A DNA stretch of 64,000 bases from Serpula lacrymans var. lacrymans S7.9 (GCF_000218685.1 NW_006763294.1:1032601-1096600); one strand, 5' to 3'. Counted from the stretch's first letter, positions 12,201-23,945 are shown. Made by a program: numbers and translations. Notes: generated by a model from the letters alone, not told the origin.

Positions 12201-12740
12201 ACACTACCGTCCTGATTCTTGACAGTCACTTTCGAAGATTGTGTGCCTGGCATAAAATCACCAGCGTTCATCTTCAAATTGCGCCTATCTGGCGCTACTG
12301 CAGCTGATGGAGTCGATGATGATGCATCAACTTCGGAACGTTTGTGAGGAGAACTCGTCCGTAAACTATGTGCAAGATTGACCATGGATTGGTTCATGGT
12401 GGGCGTACTGGAAAGAGATGGAAGTTGGTTTCCAAGAGACGGCGTGCTGCCGTTGGAAAATTCAGAAATAGAGTGGGGCTGATGCTGCATGGCGTAAGGT
12501 CGCATGGCGCATTCCCAGGAAGAACAAGGAGATACAATATTTTGGTGTACACCAGTACGATGGATGCACATCCATAATTTCGAACATCAGATACCAGAAC
12601 GTAAGCAACGATGATGATATTTCAAGACGATGACTAACATAGTAGCTCCATTCCACGGGTATTTTCCCTGAGTGTAGACTGGCTGGTTGATCATGACGCG
12701 GATTAATAGGACGAGGGGCGAGCCTTGGAGTGGATGACAT
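9239..12740 (-). CDS. eIF4G-like translation initiation factor, right (complete) copy
   Basis: Scaffold of cap-dependent translation initiation, cytoplasmic. The start is taken at the ATG at 12740 (MSSTPRLAP), because a matching first exon exists in the middle copy. A first intron (GTTAGT near 12645 to CAG near 12490) is followed by HQPHSISEF. Visible in order: Ser/Thr/Pro-rich N-terminal region; a Lys/Glu-rich helix (KKRSLEEAIEKLE) with the flanking FMPGTQSSKV segment; YPDGIKFPKVEDGKFR; the eIF4E-binding box YDRDFLL split by an intron near 11705-11770; a linker; MIF4G (SVRALLNKLTLDNF through RTQFMIQ); and, after two introns near 10380 and 10240, a low-complexity stretch and an intact MA3 domain ending at 9239. 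The MA3 exon is one open frame, in contrast to the left copy. Its MIF4G has diverged clearly from the other two (about half of residues shared by eye). It is the best candidate for the functional eIF4G of the three, although another eIF4G may exist elsewhere in the genome. Confidence 0.85.
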
Positions 12741-14905
12741 TTTGATCGTTGTTGCTGGAGGCCGTGGTGTAGGTGGTTTTGAAAATGGACTTGGAGTCAA
12801 CTGTTCACCACCTCGTAATTGGGGGATAACGGTCTGGGCAGAGTAGGACCTAGGTGGAACCTAGGACGTGCAATGCGGTTGAAAGACGGTAAGAATGAAA
12901 TGCGGAGAACCCAAGACGGATTCGGAAGAGCCTTTCCCCGCTTCAATTCAAATGCCCATTCCAGGACTTTCGGTTTCCAGCACATTCACCTGTACTGGTG
13001 CATGCGGCAGGACATGCGGTATAGGGAAGGCACCCGCAAAGATCAACAAAAACCTATACAGGAACCACCAGACCGCAGCCACTGAGGCATATCAGGAGAT
13101 CTGCGAAGCCAGATGGTTGGTCTGGAAATTACAGTCCGGTCGCAGTTACACATCTTGTAGCCGTGCTCTGACAGAAGCCTTCCTTTACTGTGCGACAATG
13201 TGATGAGATTGTATAGTGAAGTGTTCATGAACAAGACAAGAGGAGAATACGAAGCAATAGTAAGTCATGCATGACACTTGCCAGTGAACCGCGACTTGTC
13301 CGTACAGTGACTTTTGCGAATGGCTGCCGCTGCAATGGTCGCGGAGAACCAAACACAGCTGGACTCCGGCAGTTTGCAGTGTCCTCTCCAGCCACCTTTC
13401 ATTCACACAGTGACTTGTCTGTGCCCATCATCATTCTCTCCGTTCGTGTTCCCCGTCCATCTTGGAGCTTCAGTTCTTCCCCCCTCTTGTCCGATCTCTT
13501 TTCTCTAAGAGGGGCCGTATCTCACTGGCTATCGAATGCTAATTTCTAGTGGTTTGGCATACAGTTCTTCTCATGGATCTCAAGATAAACATTCAAGTAA
13601 TCATCTCGTCGATAGTATCTTTCCCAGAACAGATAATTCAACTAGTTCGACTGGTCCGCAGGATTATTATTTGAAACGTGTGAAGTTGATTCAATCGCCG
13701 AGCGCAGTTTCAGAACTGCAGGTGTGCCCGTTCGCTCGAAAATGGTATCTTGTCGAAAACGTTGGCTTGAACTCTAGGTCTACAGCCACAATCACAATCT
13801 CATGTCACTATATGCATTCTTTCCTCACTTCTTTCTCAAATCAAATCGGCGTATTGCGCAGACATGCGATACGGTGCACGCGGAACGTCTTTCTGGCCTC
13901 GTGTGTGCTTCGTGTTTGGAAAGCCGGCGACCAAACGCCAACTATTGATAACGCTTTACCTCCTTCTATGTGAAACGCACGTCAGCAACGGATGTTGTAC
14001 CAGATTCACCTGATATCTGGGCTGTTCCTGCTGTTTTGATAGGAACTCAACTAAGTGCGTTCTCACTTTCTCTAGGATAATGCTATTTGCATTACCAGAA
14101 GTTTATGTTGTGTTCCGAGCAGTTCAAACACTTAGGCACGTGATGACTTCGTCCTCGGTATCCGAGCGCTGTTACAAGCTGCTCAACTTTGTGGGACTTA
14201 CGCGTACTAGCTCAGCGATCTCTTCTCTGCTTGAAGGGCCCTGAGAGTGCTGCAAGCATCTGGGTGGTTCATGAACCCTAATGCCCACAGAGTCGCGTTT
14301 CCCGTTGGTGTTTGAAGACTCGTCTGTTGGCTTACCTCCTGGCATATCGTACTCCCCTATACTAGGAGTCATTGTAAAGATGTCTGGGAATAAATACCAA
14401 GGTCATGGTGAACACTCGCCTTTGCATCCTCTGGAAGGGATGGTATGACGTTTGGCTATGTGGGATTGCTGAATCTTCTTCGTCGTAATGAACCAAGCGA
14501 TTTGCGGTTTCAGTGCCCCAAGATCCATAACGCGATTCGCTCAGCTTTGCACGGCTTTCAAAGAATGCACACTCCAGTAATCAAGTTGATGATTTCTTTT
14601 GGTTTATTGTGTAGATGTGTCGTAAGTGATATTGTACAATTGTGACTCTATGGTGTGTAATGATACATTGAATCTAGTTATTCTACTGTTACAATTTTGG
14701 TTTCTTTCCCCGTATTATGAATCTCCCGTGACTAACGTGTACTGTACTTTTCCAGGTATGGACCCTGGCGCACTCGTATGGATACACCCAACCTAAAACC
14801 CTGAAGGAAAAAAATAATGAAAGACGAGAAGGACCAGTGATGTGGTCTAAGCATTGCCATGCTTTCATTGTCGATCCAGTACGGTCATCAAACCTCTGAC
14901 GCCTT
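12741..14905. other. Intergenic, upstream of the eIF4G array
   Basis: About 2.1 kb without a recognised gene. A plus-strand frame at 13536-13973 (145 residues) and a minus-strand frame at 14172-14372 that starts with ATG (MTPSIGEYDMPGGK) have no identifiable domain. The latter might be part of a small spliced gene, but I cannot join it to other exons. The part next to 12740 should contain the promoter of the right eIF4G copy. Confidence 0.35.
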
Positions 14906-15532
14906 TTACTGCCTCGAGCCGGACGGGTTTCTTTGCATCAGGCCACCGTGACCGTGCAACGCTCGCGAAGTAATGAATCTACGAGCCAAAGTCACAGTCA
15001 GTATCTGAAAAAAAAAATGCAGAGCACAACAATGGTGGCGTACCTTCACTTTGTATTGATCTGGCTTCCGAGATTTCCCTTCCAATTTCGGGTAAATAAT
15101 CCTGCAATCCCAACTACAACGCAACATACGCGTTAGTTCAACGTCGTCCACAGAGCATGAAAACGATACGAATGCTCACCTTTCATCAACCAATACGGTA
15201 CCGCCCAAGTTCTTCGCTGACAGGTACAAGCTCTGCCGAGTGAGACTCAGCAGGCGACGGGCATCGACACCCCCTTTGCAGATATACGTGTCCTTCCTCT
15301 CGACATGAAGCTTGGGTACCGTCAGTACCGCGCTTCCTAACTCCGTGTTGGTCTGGGCAGGACCAGAAGTGCTCTCAATGACATGACAATTGCTTTCAGC
15401 TCTCCTGTGAGTGCGCTCGAAGTTGAAACTCTGCGAGTCTAAGTCGAAGGCCTGAGTTCGGCAGAAGACTGTGAATGAGTGTATGTATTGATCTAACTTT
15501 GCTTGTGAGCTGGCGAAGAGTTTTGGGGCCAT
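14906..15532 (-). CDS. Hypothetical protein, three exons
   Basis: Not recognised. Three exons join well: exon 1 15532-15180 (ATG, MAPKLFASSQAKLDQY), GT-AG intron to about 15116, exon 2 encoding WDCRIIYPKLEGKSRKPDQY, a short 39-base intron with a strong pyrimidine tract (GTACGC to TTTTTTTCAG), and exon 3 (ILTVTLARRFITSRALHG) ending at 14906. The product is about 174 residues with no signal peptide or membrane segment. It is basic at the C-terminus and has a central LTRQSLYLSAKNLGGT segment. The frame is kept across both introns, which argues for a real gene. The 39-base intron is also divisible by three, so retention would add 13 residues. Confidence 0.55.
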
Positions 15533-15710
15533 TGTCAAGGCGAGGAAAGTTCGCTCGGAAGCTGGAGGGCTTGAATAGCTGGTAGAGACTTTTTTTCGCA
15601 TTTTTATACCAGAATGACGGAAGAGACAGGAGATAGATACGGCCAGCACGGTATTTCCTCACGTTACATATGCAGTATAAGACCTCGCTCCGAGGTGACT
15701 TCTCCGTACC

Positions 15711-15932
15711 CTATGACAATGAGGATGCACCATCATTAATGAACGCGTCTGTGAGGTAAATGACCAAGACTAGACTAACAGCGATCAAATGAAGAAATCT
15801 CCTGAGCTGATTGATGATGATCATATCGGCATGTCGACCATTTCTGAGCAGCTTCCTCATTGTGCTTCTCGGCACTGGCACAACACGTTCAGGAATGGCG
15901 GGCGTGATAGAACTTAGGGGATTAATCATCAT
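15711..15932 (-). CDS. Possible small single-pass membrane protein
   Basis: Open frame of 73 residues from an ATG pair at 15932/15929. It has a basic middle (MRKLLRNGRHAD) followed by one hydrophobic helix (FLHLIAVSLVLVIYLTDAF) and a short polar tail. This layout resembles small organelle or ER membrane proteins, but no family is recognised. There is no intron and no clear promoter, so it could be a chance frame. Confidence 0.3.
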   Translation of the reverse strand: MMINPLSSITPAIPERVVPVPRSTMRKLLRNGRHADMIIINQLRRFLHLIAVSLVLVIYLTDAFINDGASSLS

Positions 15933-16844
15933 AATGCCGGGTCACACGAACTACGCAATGATATGGAACTAGGGTTTTCTTTAAGGATAAGCCGACAGTA
16001 TGAATAATCCAATAAAAGATATGTCAAGTCCTCGAGGACGGATTGCGGCCCATCCAAGGGAGGAAATGGCTATCTGTAGCCCCTGGAACGTGTGCCACGG
16101 GTATACTTAACTGGCCCCATCCTAGTCTTTACCAGACCTGGACCACTTATCATCCTACAACGACGCGATAAAGAGAGTTGGGATCATAAGGTTTTTCCTG
16201 ATATACTCACTCCTTGACAATCGGCGGCAGGAGCCAGCAGCAACGTGCCCGTGCACACCACATATGTGCGTAGTTGAAAACACCACCGTTATGTTACCGA
16301 ATTGCAAATCAATGTCGCCAAAAGTTTTCTAACTCAGTGATATCTCGAGTGAACTGTCAAATGCAACTGGACATCACTCACCCTCTACGTTGTTATGCAT
16401 AAGATGACCGCCAATAACATACACACGAAAGCCCACTGTCCACCATCGCTGTGACTGACGCAGAGGCTTGACCAGAATACCGTACATATTCCTTCAAGAG
16501 GACAACGTTATCTCACTCACCCGATATGTTCCTGTTGTGCGTGTGATACATTACTCGTAATCAAATCCCTATGAATTAGGTACACAGCATGAAAAGAGAG
16601 CTACGGAGTTGGGAGGGGTGGATGCCACGAATACGTAAGTATAACAAATAAAAGCGGGGCAGACTAGGACAAGGTGAAACCAGGAGATAATAGAATATAT
16701 GTGTATGTGAGCTGTACTTTTCGCAAAAATCTATGGCGTGAGGGGTGCAAAACGTGTGGCGACCATGCAAGTAAGGGTAAGGAAACGTGATGGGAGCATG
16801 CAAAGAAATGACAAGACAGAGAGAAAAGGGAGAACAAAGCGCAA
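15933..16844. other. Intergenic, 3' flank of mitochondrial Hsp70
   Basis: No gene recognised. The part next to 16844 is the 3' untranslated region of the Hsp70 gene. The minus frames 16576-16803 and 16664-16978 are open but unrelated to anything I know. Confidence 0.4.
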
Positions 16845-19347
16845 TTAATCCTTCTTCTCCTCCTTGTTCTCGGTGCTTTCTGATGAGGTGTTGTTCTCAG
16901 CGTTCCTCTTCTCGTAGACCTTGATTGCACAATAAAGTTTAACTCGAGGAACACGTAACACGACACAAACATGAACATACCTTCTGGAAAAGGCCCAATG
17001 ATGCCTGCTGTGTCTCGTTGATCTTTTCCCGGATGGCGTCCGAAGTGATCGAAGGATCCGCAGCTTGTCCCTTAACAGCCAACTCACGGAGCTCACCGAC
17101 CAGCTTGGTAACCTTGTCTTTCTCCGTAGCATCGAGTTGGTCCTTGAACTCGTTCATGGCTATTATAGGATATGAGACAACAGCCAACCAGACGCTAGAA
17201 AATGGAACTTACCCTTTTCAGTATCCGAGCACACGGAGTCAGCCTTGTTAGCTTCCTCAATTAGGGTCTTGCGAGACTTGTCAGACTCGGCATATTGCTC
17301 AGCGTCAGAGACCATCTTCTCAATGTCCTTGTCGCTAAGACCAGAAGAGGATGCAATAGTCATGGACTGATCTTTGTTAGTTGCCTTGTCCTTAGCTGAT
17401 ACATTCACAATACCATCTATCAGATATTATATCAGCCACGCTGGAGGCAACATATATTGAAAGTAACAAACCAGCGTCAATGTCGAAAGTAATCTCGATT
17501 TGGGGCACACCCTTGGGGGCAGGGGGAATACCAACGAGGTTGAAGTTGCCCAACAACTTGTTGTCACGAACGAGTTCACGTTCACCTTGATAAATCTTAA
17601 CTTCGATAGCAGTCTGACCATCCGCAGCCGTAGAGAAAACCTGGGATTTCTTGGTAGGGATTGTGGTATTACGGCTAATAAGCTTGGTCATGATGCCACC
17701 GAGAGTTTCGATACCTGTGAATTATGTGAGCACTATTTCCCGAGGTTAACCATAACGGACATACCAAGCGACAGAGGCGTAACGTCGAGTAGGAGAATAT
17801 CCGTAACATTGCCGGCCAATACACCACCCTGAATAGAAGCACCGATAGCCACAGCCTCATCAGGGTTCACACCCTTGCTAGGCTCGCGGCCGAAAATGCT
17901 CTTGACGGTTTCCGATACGCGAGGCATACGTGTCATACCACCAACCAAAATGACCTCGTTGATTTCGTTGGCCTTAACACCTGCGTCGTTGAGGGCTTTC
18001 CTACATGGGTCAACTGTGCGCTGAATCAAGGGAGCAACCAAGGACTCGAATTGCGAACGCATGAGTTTGGAGTTGATGTGTTTGGGTCCTGAGGCGTCGG
18101 CAGTGATGAAAGGCAAGTTGATCTCTGTCTGCGAAGTTGACGACAATTCAATCTTGGCCTTTTCAGCTGCTTCACGTATACGCTGGATGGCCATACGATC
18201 TCCACTTAGGTCGATCCCACTCTCCTTTTTGAACTCATTCAGGATATAATCGACAAGGACAATATCGAAGTCTTCACCACCAAGGTGCGTGTCACCATTG
18301 GTGGACTTCACTTCGAATACACCCTTCTGCATCTCCAGAATGGAAATATCGAACGTACCACCGCCGAGATCATAGACGGCTATTACTGACGACTCAACGC
18401 GATCAAGACCGTACGCAAGAGCAGCAGCAGTAGGCTCGTTGATGACACGAAGAACATCCAAACCAGCAATCTGCCCGGCATCCTTGGTTGCCTGCCGTTG
18501 AGCATCATTGAAGTAAGCGGGAACAGTAATGACAGCGTGGCTAAACAGGATTAGACAACATTCAGTAAGACAAATTGAACACCCTTCACAAAAATACTTA
18601 CTTGACTTTTTTGTTCAGGAATTGTTCTGCTGTTTCCCTCATCTTCGTCAAAACCATGGAAGACAACTCTTCCGAAGACTACAACAACAGTTAGGCGCGC
18701 ATTCATGGCCAATTCTGCTGTAACTCACAAATTGCTGCTTCTTTCCACCATTGTCTACTTCGACTGCAGGTCGTCCATCACCCTTAGCAACGATTTGGAA
18801 TGGCCTACGGGAAGAGGGCATTATTGAGAAACTTGCACTTCTACTTCTCTTATAGGAAGACGCACCAATGCTTCATGTCGTCCTGAACTTCTTTGTCCTT
18901 GAACTGACGACCGATCAAACGTTTGAAGGCGAAGACTGTGTTTGCCGAGTTGACAACAGCCTGACGCTTCGCTGGTAGACCGACTAATCGCTCTCCATGC
19001 TTGGTGAAAGCAACAACAGAAGGTGTCGTCCGTGCACCTTCTGAGTTCTCAATGACCCGAGACGATTTCCCTTCCATGACCGATACACACGAGTTTGTGG
19101 TTCCTAGATCAATGCCAACAACTGGGCCTATAATGGAGTATGATGAGCAATGAAAGAGGCCTGTTGGAATGGATATAGTGCGCACCATTGACTTTGGAGT
19201 TCATATTCCTCGCGATTAACGACCGTGGAATGCCCTGTCAAGCAGAGTAATGTAAGTAGTGCTATGAAGCCAGTTAAGCATGATACGCACGGCATAGTTG
19301 CCTGAGCGAGAAGCGCATGCACGAATGGAGCGAGCGACAGTGAACAT
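16845..19347 (-). CDS. SSC1: Mitochondrial Hsp70 chaperone (Ssc1 type)
   Basis: Matrix ATP-dependent chaperone that drives protein import and folding. Ten exons were resolved: 19347-19291, 19234-19186, 19127-18866, 18804-18729, 18678-18602, 18540-17765, 17714-17472, 17416-17213, 17159-16981 and 16919-16845. All junctions are GT-AG and in frame, giving 665 residues. An Arg/Ser-rich presequence ([16 protein letters not shown]...) precedes the ATPase domain. Family signatures are [20 protein letters not shown] and the [14 protein letters not shown] motif. The linker [11 protein letters not shown] leads to the substrate-binding domain and a helical lid. The tail ends in Glu/Lys-rich residues (TENKEEKKD), as in mitochondrial rather than cytosolic (EEVD) or ER (HDEL) Hsp70. 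Presequence plus tail make the mitochondrial assignment firm. Confidence 0.95.
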
Positions 19348-19881
19348 GGTGGATGAAGAATGAGAAGTGGGGAAAGGGAGAACTTGTACCAAAATTTTAT
19401 GCCGCGTAATCTTATATAATCATTACTGCGTCCGTAAAAAAAATCTCGGCTCGCTTCGGCTGGTGGAATTTTCCGGAACGCCGCATATCCGCAAGCTGCA
19501 GGTTCGAGTCAGCCTGCACGACTTCTTTACTTTATCGTTGTTTTTCTTTAGAACATCTTACTGTGATGTGTTTACCTATTTCTTACTCAAGACGAAGTTG
19601 TGTCGACGAAAAAGTAGCGGTGAATATAAGCATATTGACTTGTAAAGTTACAACAGCATGCAACGGGCCATTTAAAAAAAAAAAAAACCCTTAGCTCTGC
19701 CAGCCAGGGGAGAAGTGAATTTTTGTTATACACTTGGCCTAAGATATCAAGACAATGTAGAGTAAAACAAGATAGTAAATGGTAAGTATCAAGTGTCATG
19801 ATCGACCCACGTGTTAACTGAATGTTGGACCTTTATATGTGAGAATGGTTATAGGTCCATGTTGACATCGAAGTATGGTGA
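19348..19881. other. Intergenic between Hsp70 promoter and Eed-like 3' end
   Basis: Likely Hsp70 promoter next to 19348. An A-run at about 19674-19686 and the sequence GGTTCGAGTC near 19501 are visible; the latter resembles a tRNA B box, but no tRNA fold can be drawn. No clear heat-shock element (three nGAAn units) was found by eye. Confidence 0.35.
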
Positions 19882-22052
19882 TCATTTCGTCTGCCAAAAC
19901 CAAACAGTTCCCTTGGAACCAGCTGCAACAAGGAGGGACCCATTCAAACCCATTATCGAGTGCTGCACTTGCTGTGGCGATTCGAGGGTGAAATTCGGAA
20001 CCCTGATCTCCCAGCCTTCAACCATTGCAGGCTTGCTGTTCTGTGCGCCCATCACAGAAACAACCTCATCCTCCTCCCCGTCGTCGAGTTGACGTGCTGT
20101 GGCTTCAGCCAGTACATCCTTATCGAGAGGAAAGGGTTGGACTTTGCGTTTTGGAAGATGAATGACATTGACTAGTCGAATTGAGCTCGGTAGTGAGATT
20201 ATCACCAGGGGATCACGAGTGGGCATCCGATAAACACGGAGATCGCGTGTTTCTTGAGGAAGAGAAGCACTTGCCAGCATTTTGAACGAAACTGTAGTAA
20301 TTAATATGAGCTTGGCACAATATAACAGTTTTGATATATAACGCACAACTATCTCGATAATCCTATGGAGAATATTACAATAAAATTACATGAACCTGTA
20401 ATGAAACTCACCGATTTGCAACCTGGAACAGATTTCTCGCTCCAAGGCTGACCCGGGGGCAGGTAACGATCGAGCCCTAGCCAGCACCAAACGGCCATTA
20501 TTCCATCTTCATAATGAAACTCTACTGATTCACCGATCTCCTCTCGCACCAAGACAGGCGCACTGTGTGTAAGCAGGATATCCTGATCTAGCCTAAAACA
20601 CACCTTCAGTGCCACAGGACCGTTATTTTAGCAAGAGACCGACCAAGCCACGGACAAAACCCGAGATTTGTGAATTCGACTACTACTGAAGACGGGCCTG
20701 TCTTCCCTATGCTGCTTTTCATCGACGGAAAGTGGAAGACGCCAGATTTTGACAGCATGATCCAGCTGAGGAGCTTACTTTAGCTGGTCACGCATAGGTA
20801 GTGCCACAAGGGACATACCCCACAAGTAGCAATCAGTGGCAGAGAGGGATGGAAAGCCTTAGACGCGAAAGTGTGACACAGTAAGAAATGAATGCCGGCT
20901 TATGATGTTTCAACTCACAGCGCCGAGGACTGAAGATGCATGCCCTCCAGATTCACTTCCCATAAGAACCACAGTGCACCTACCAATCCCTTTGCCCTCA
21001 GATTCTACCATTCTTAAGCCATGAGGTGCTCCATATAAACGATCGGTTGCTTTGTGCGACCCAGGTATATGATTAATCCCTTGATCTGGAGATTGTGTGA
21101 GATCGTAAATTCGAGCGGTGAAATCCCTCGACGTTGTGCAGACCATATGAGGAAGCGTTGGATGGACTGCGATCGACGTTATCAACTAAACTTAGGAAAG
21201 GGTATTGAGCGTTTCAGGGGAAGGTAGAAGCTGATTGCGTGACTCACGCCGCCATGCCCACGAATATATCCAGCTACATGGGCTCGAGTGGCATTCACAA
21301 TGTAAAGTACGCTTTCGGAGGACATGAGGATCAGCGGTTCAAAAGGTACGCTGTGAAGCAAAGCCCATGCAATGCTGCGCACAGTATGATCACCGGGACC
21401 GTGCTGCAATTACAGACCCATCACTTCCAGGACATTTGGCACAAATGAAATTCACCGTACCACTGGCAAGCTGACACGAAAACTCTTTGCGGATCGAGAC
21501 ACCGAAACTACATTTAATGCGCCCTTGGTACCGATAGCAAGTGCCCCAGACCACGCGTGAACCATTTCCATCCAGTCATTCTTCAAGTTATTATCGTCCA
21601 GATGCCCTTGCCACAAAGTACTGAGAGAATCTTCGACCCACGGAAACAAAGCTGAGGATGATGCGCCACCTGTCTGAAGATCTATTAGCACTGGCGATCA
21701 TGATGTTTGTCAAGCAAAGATCCACACGCTAAGCTGTCCGATGAGTGTGAAAGGATGAAGACGAGAGCGATCCCGAAACCACGGTTCCTGTGTTACCTCA
21801 GAGTCCATCAACAAAACATTGACTTTTGCTAGAGCCGAGGTAATGATAATGTTTAGCGAAGGGTATCGGTTACCGGGCAACTCAACACCGGCTCGCCCAG
21901 GACTCGGACCTTACTACAACTAGCACCGGACTGCCCAATATATCACGATCACTCACTGGCACTGGCGCATTTAACAGACCAAAAGGTAAGTCAGGAATCT
22001 TCAAGGCTTTATCATTTACCTCAGTGTTACCTTTCTGCTCTTTTATTTTCAT
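19882..22052 (-). CDS. Eed/ESC-like WD40 protein (PRC2 subunit type)
   Basis: Likely the WD40 beta-propeller of Polycomb repressive complex 2, which supports H3K27 methylation and reads the trimethyl mark in the nucleus. Order along the gene: N-terminal exon from ATG 22052 (MKIKEQKGNTEVN), NIIITSALAKVNVLLMDSE, HVAGYIRGHGG, ITSIAVHPTLPHMVCTTSRDFTARIYDL, LDHAVKIWRLPL, RPVFSSSRIHKSRVLSVAWL, GIMAVWCWLG, LLVAAGSKGTVWFW. The arrangement of a DHxxKIWR repeat followed by RPVFSSSRIH and then a CVxW-like strand is that of Eed, and the last repeat (xxAAGSKGTVWFWxTK at the C-terminus) also matches. At least six introns are needed. The first junction, near 21900-21990, could not be resolved with certainty, so the N-terminal 60-80 residues are tentative. 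A generic WD40 protein is the alternative. Confidence 0.68.
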
Positions 22053-22062
22053 AATTAATAGG
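22053..22062. promoter_or_regulatory. Ten-base gap between divergent start codons
   Basis: The ATG of the Eed-like gene (22052, minus) and the ATG of the APH-like gene (22063, plus) are separated by ten bases, so 5' leaders must overlap or one true start lies further inside its gene. The Eed start is the less certain of the two. Confidence 0.4.
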
Positions 22063-23589
22063 ATGTCTGCATGCAAGCCCAAGAAAATTGGAGGAGAGTA
22101 CGGCGCCGTTCGTGCTAACATCGACATCGACAAACTAAACGCCTATCTCGCGGAGCATGTCCCAGCGGTAACAGCTCCAGTTGATGTGAAGCAGTTCAAA
22201 GTGCGTGTGACATGTCTTTCTGCGTATTATCAACTAACAGACTGCATTAGTTTGGTCAGGTATGAATCATACATTATCTTTACCACCGTGCGCTTCGATG
22301 ATGTGTTCGCTAGTCCAATCCTACCTACTTCTTGACGGATGCGAGGTATGCGACCCTTCACACGACATGATTTCTACACCAGTTTAACGCTGTCATTGCA
22401 GACAAAAGCGATTCGTATTACGCAAGAAGCCTGCTGGTCAGCTTGTCACTTCAACAGCACATCAAATAGAACGGGAATATAGAATGCTTACTGCTCTGCA
22501 CAAACATAATTTGAATCCCTCGACCACTCCAAAGCAAATTGTCCCTGTCCCAGAACCATTTGCGATATGTGAAGATTGCAATATCGTCGGCACCCCATTT
22601 TACATCATGCAATACCTAGAAGGAAGAATATTCACTGATAGCAGAATGTTGGAGGTATCACCTCAAGTGCGAAAAGAATGGTATATTGATTTGTCTCGTT
22701 GTTCTTGTGTCTTGTTTACATACTTATTTTCAGCTGGCTTTCTGCGATCCGCGCTCTCGCAGCTCTCCACAATCTTGTTCCTGCCAACGTCGGACTTTCC
22801 AACTTCGGCCCATCCAGTGACTATTTCCCCCGACAGCTCCGGTCCCTCACTCGTGTAGCAATTGCGCAATCAAAGGTGGCTGACGTAGAAACCGGAGAGG
22901 TGGTCGGAAACATACCTTTCTTTGATGAACTGGCAGAATGGTACAGGCAGAACTTGCCAGACGAGAGGAAGACAGGTCTTCGTATCGTCCATGGCGATTA
23001 CAAATTGGATAACATAATGTTTCACCCCACGGAGAATCGTGTAATTGCGATATTGGATTGGGAGTTGTGTACTTTGGGTAGCCCGGTTAGTCACATCCTT
23101 GTTCCCTTTCAGGCATATTTTAATTCAAGCTGCCCGCGTATCAGCTAGGGGACCTAGCAAACTTCACACAACCTTGGGCAGTCGAAGCCAAGAACGTGCC
23201 TACAAATGCCATTTACTCCCAGTACAAGCTCATCAAAGGATTCAGGAACACAACTTTCGAAGTTCCAGTACAGCTAGATGTTATTGAGCGTGAATACTGC
23301 CGTCTCACTAATCAACCATACCCAATCACGGAGATGGTGTTTGCCAGAAGTTGGATGCTCTTCCGAGTATGTCTTTTCATTGGATACATTTTGTTTCGCT
23401 ACCGCTGGATGCTAACTTGCTTTGTAGCTCGCAGTGGTTTCGCAGGGCATTGCGGCGCGATATGCTCGGAGACAGGCAAGCTCCGAACAAGCTTATGTGC
23501 ATTTGCAATTGTTCCACCTTGTGGGTAAATTAGCCAAGATACTACTGGAAGACGAGGGTTACAAGGTTGGCGTAAAGTCAAAACTATGA
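22063..23589 (+). CDS. APH-fold phosphotransferase, ACAD10/11 N-terminal-like
   Basis: Kinase-fold protein of the aminoglycoside/choline phosphotransferase superfamily, closest to the N-terminal half of acyl-CoA dehydrogenase family members 10/11, which phosphorylates 4-hydroxyacyl substrates. Exons: 22063-22200, 22251-22259 (nine bases: FGQ), 22314-22345, 22402-22680, 22734-23085, 23145-23366 and 23428-23589, all in frame. Seen: [12 protein letters not shown] (nucleotide loop), FVLRKKP (Lys), EREYRML (Glu), the catalytic [25 protein letters not shown] (metal-binding Asp), LGDLAN, and a C-terminal helical part. No acyl-CoA dehydrogenase domain follows, so it is a stand-alone version (about 397 residues). 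Location is unproven; there is no clear presequence. The start codon lies 10 bases from that of the divergent Eed-like gene. Confidence 0.85.
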
Positions 23590-23945
23590 TGTTTACTAGT
23601 ATGTACTAGAACTATATATTACTATTTTCTCACTTGCGTGTTCGATGTCCCTTGTGTGGATCATGGATCACCTTCACGGTCATAGCACCTGGAAGCTGAC
23701 CAAAAGGATGATATTGTTGAAACTGTATGGTATAAATGGCGCCGACATACAAGATACATTGCATATTTATATGGTATTATCTACGTGACGTCGGGCTGTG
23801 GGTATCCGGGTGTATGTTTTTCCAAATCCAACATTCCTTTAAGATGGTCATTCATACTACAAATAGCAGAGACCAATCTCTCAAGTTCCCCCATACAGCA
23901 TTTCAAAAAATGGACAGTCATCGAGCAAGTCGGATGTATACCACA
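23590..23945. other. Convergent 3' region
   Basis: AT-rich stretch between the convergent APH-like and kinase genes. No gene or element seen; it holds both 3' ends. Confidence 0.5.

Noticed and set aside
19480..19530. tRNA-like B box (GGTTCGAGTC)
   Set aside because: The flanking bases do not pair as a T-stem, and no A box or acceptor stem is found at the right distance.
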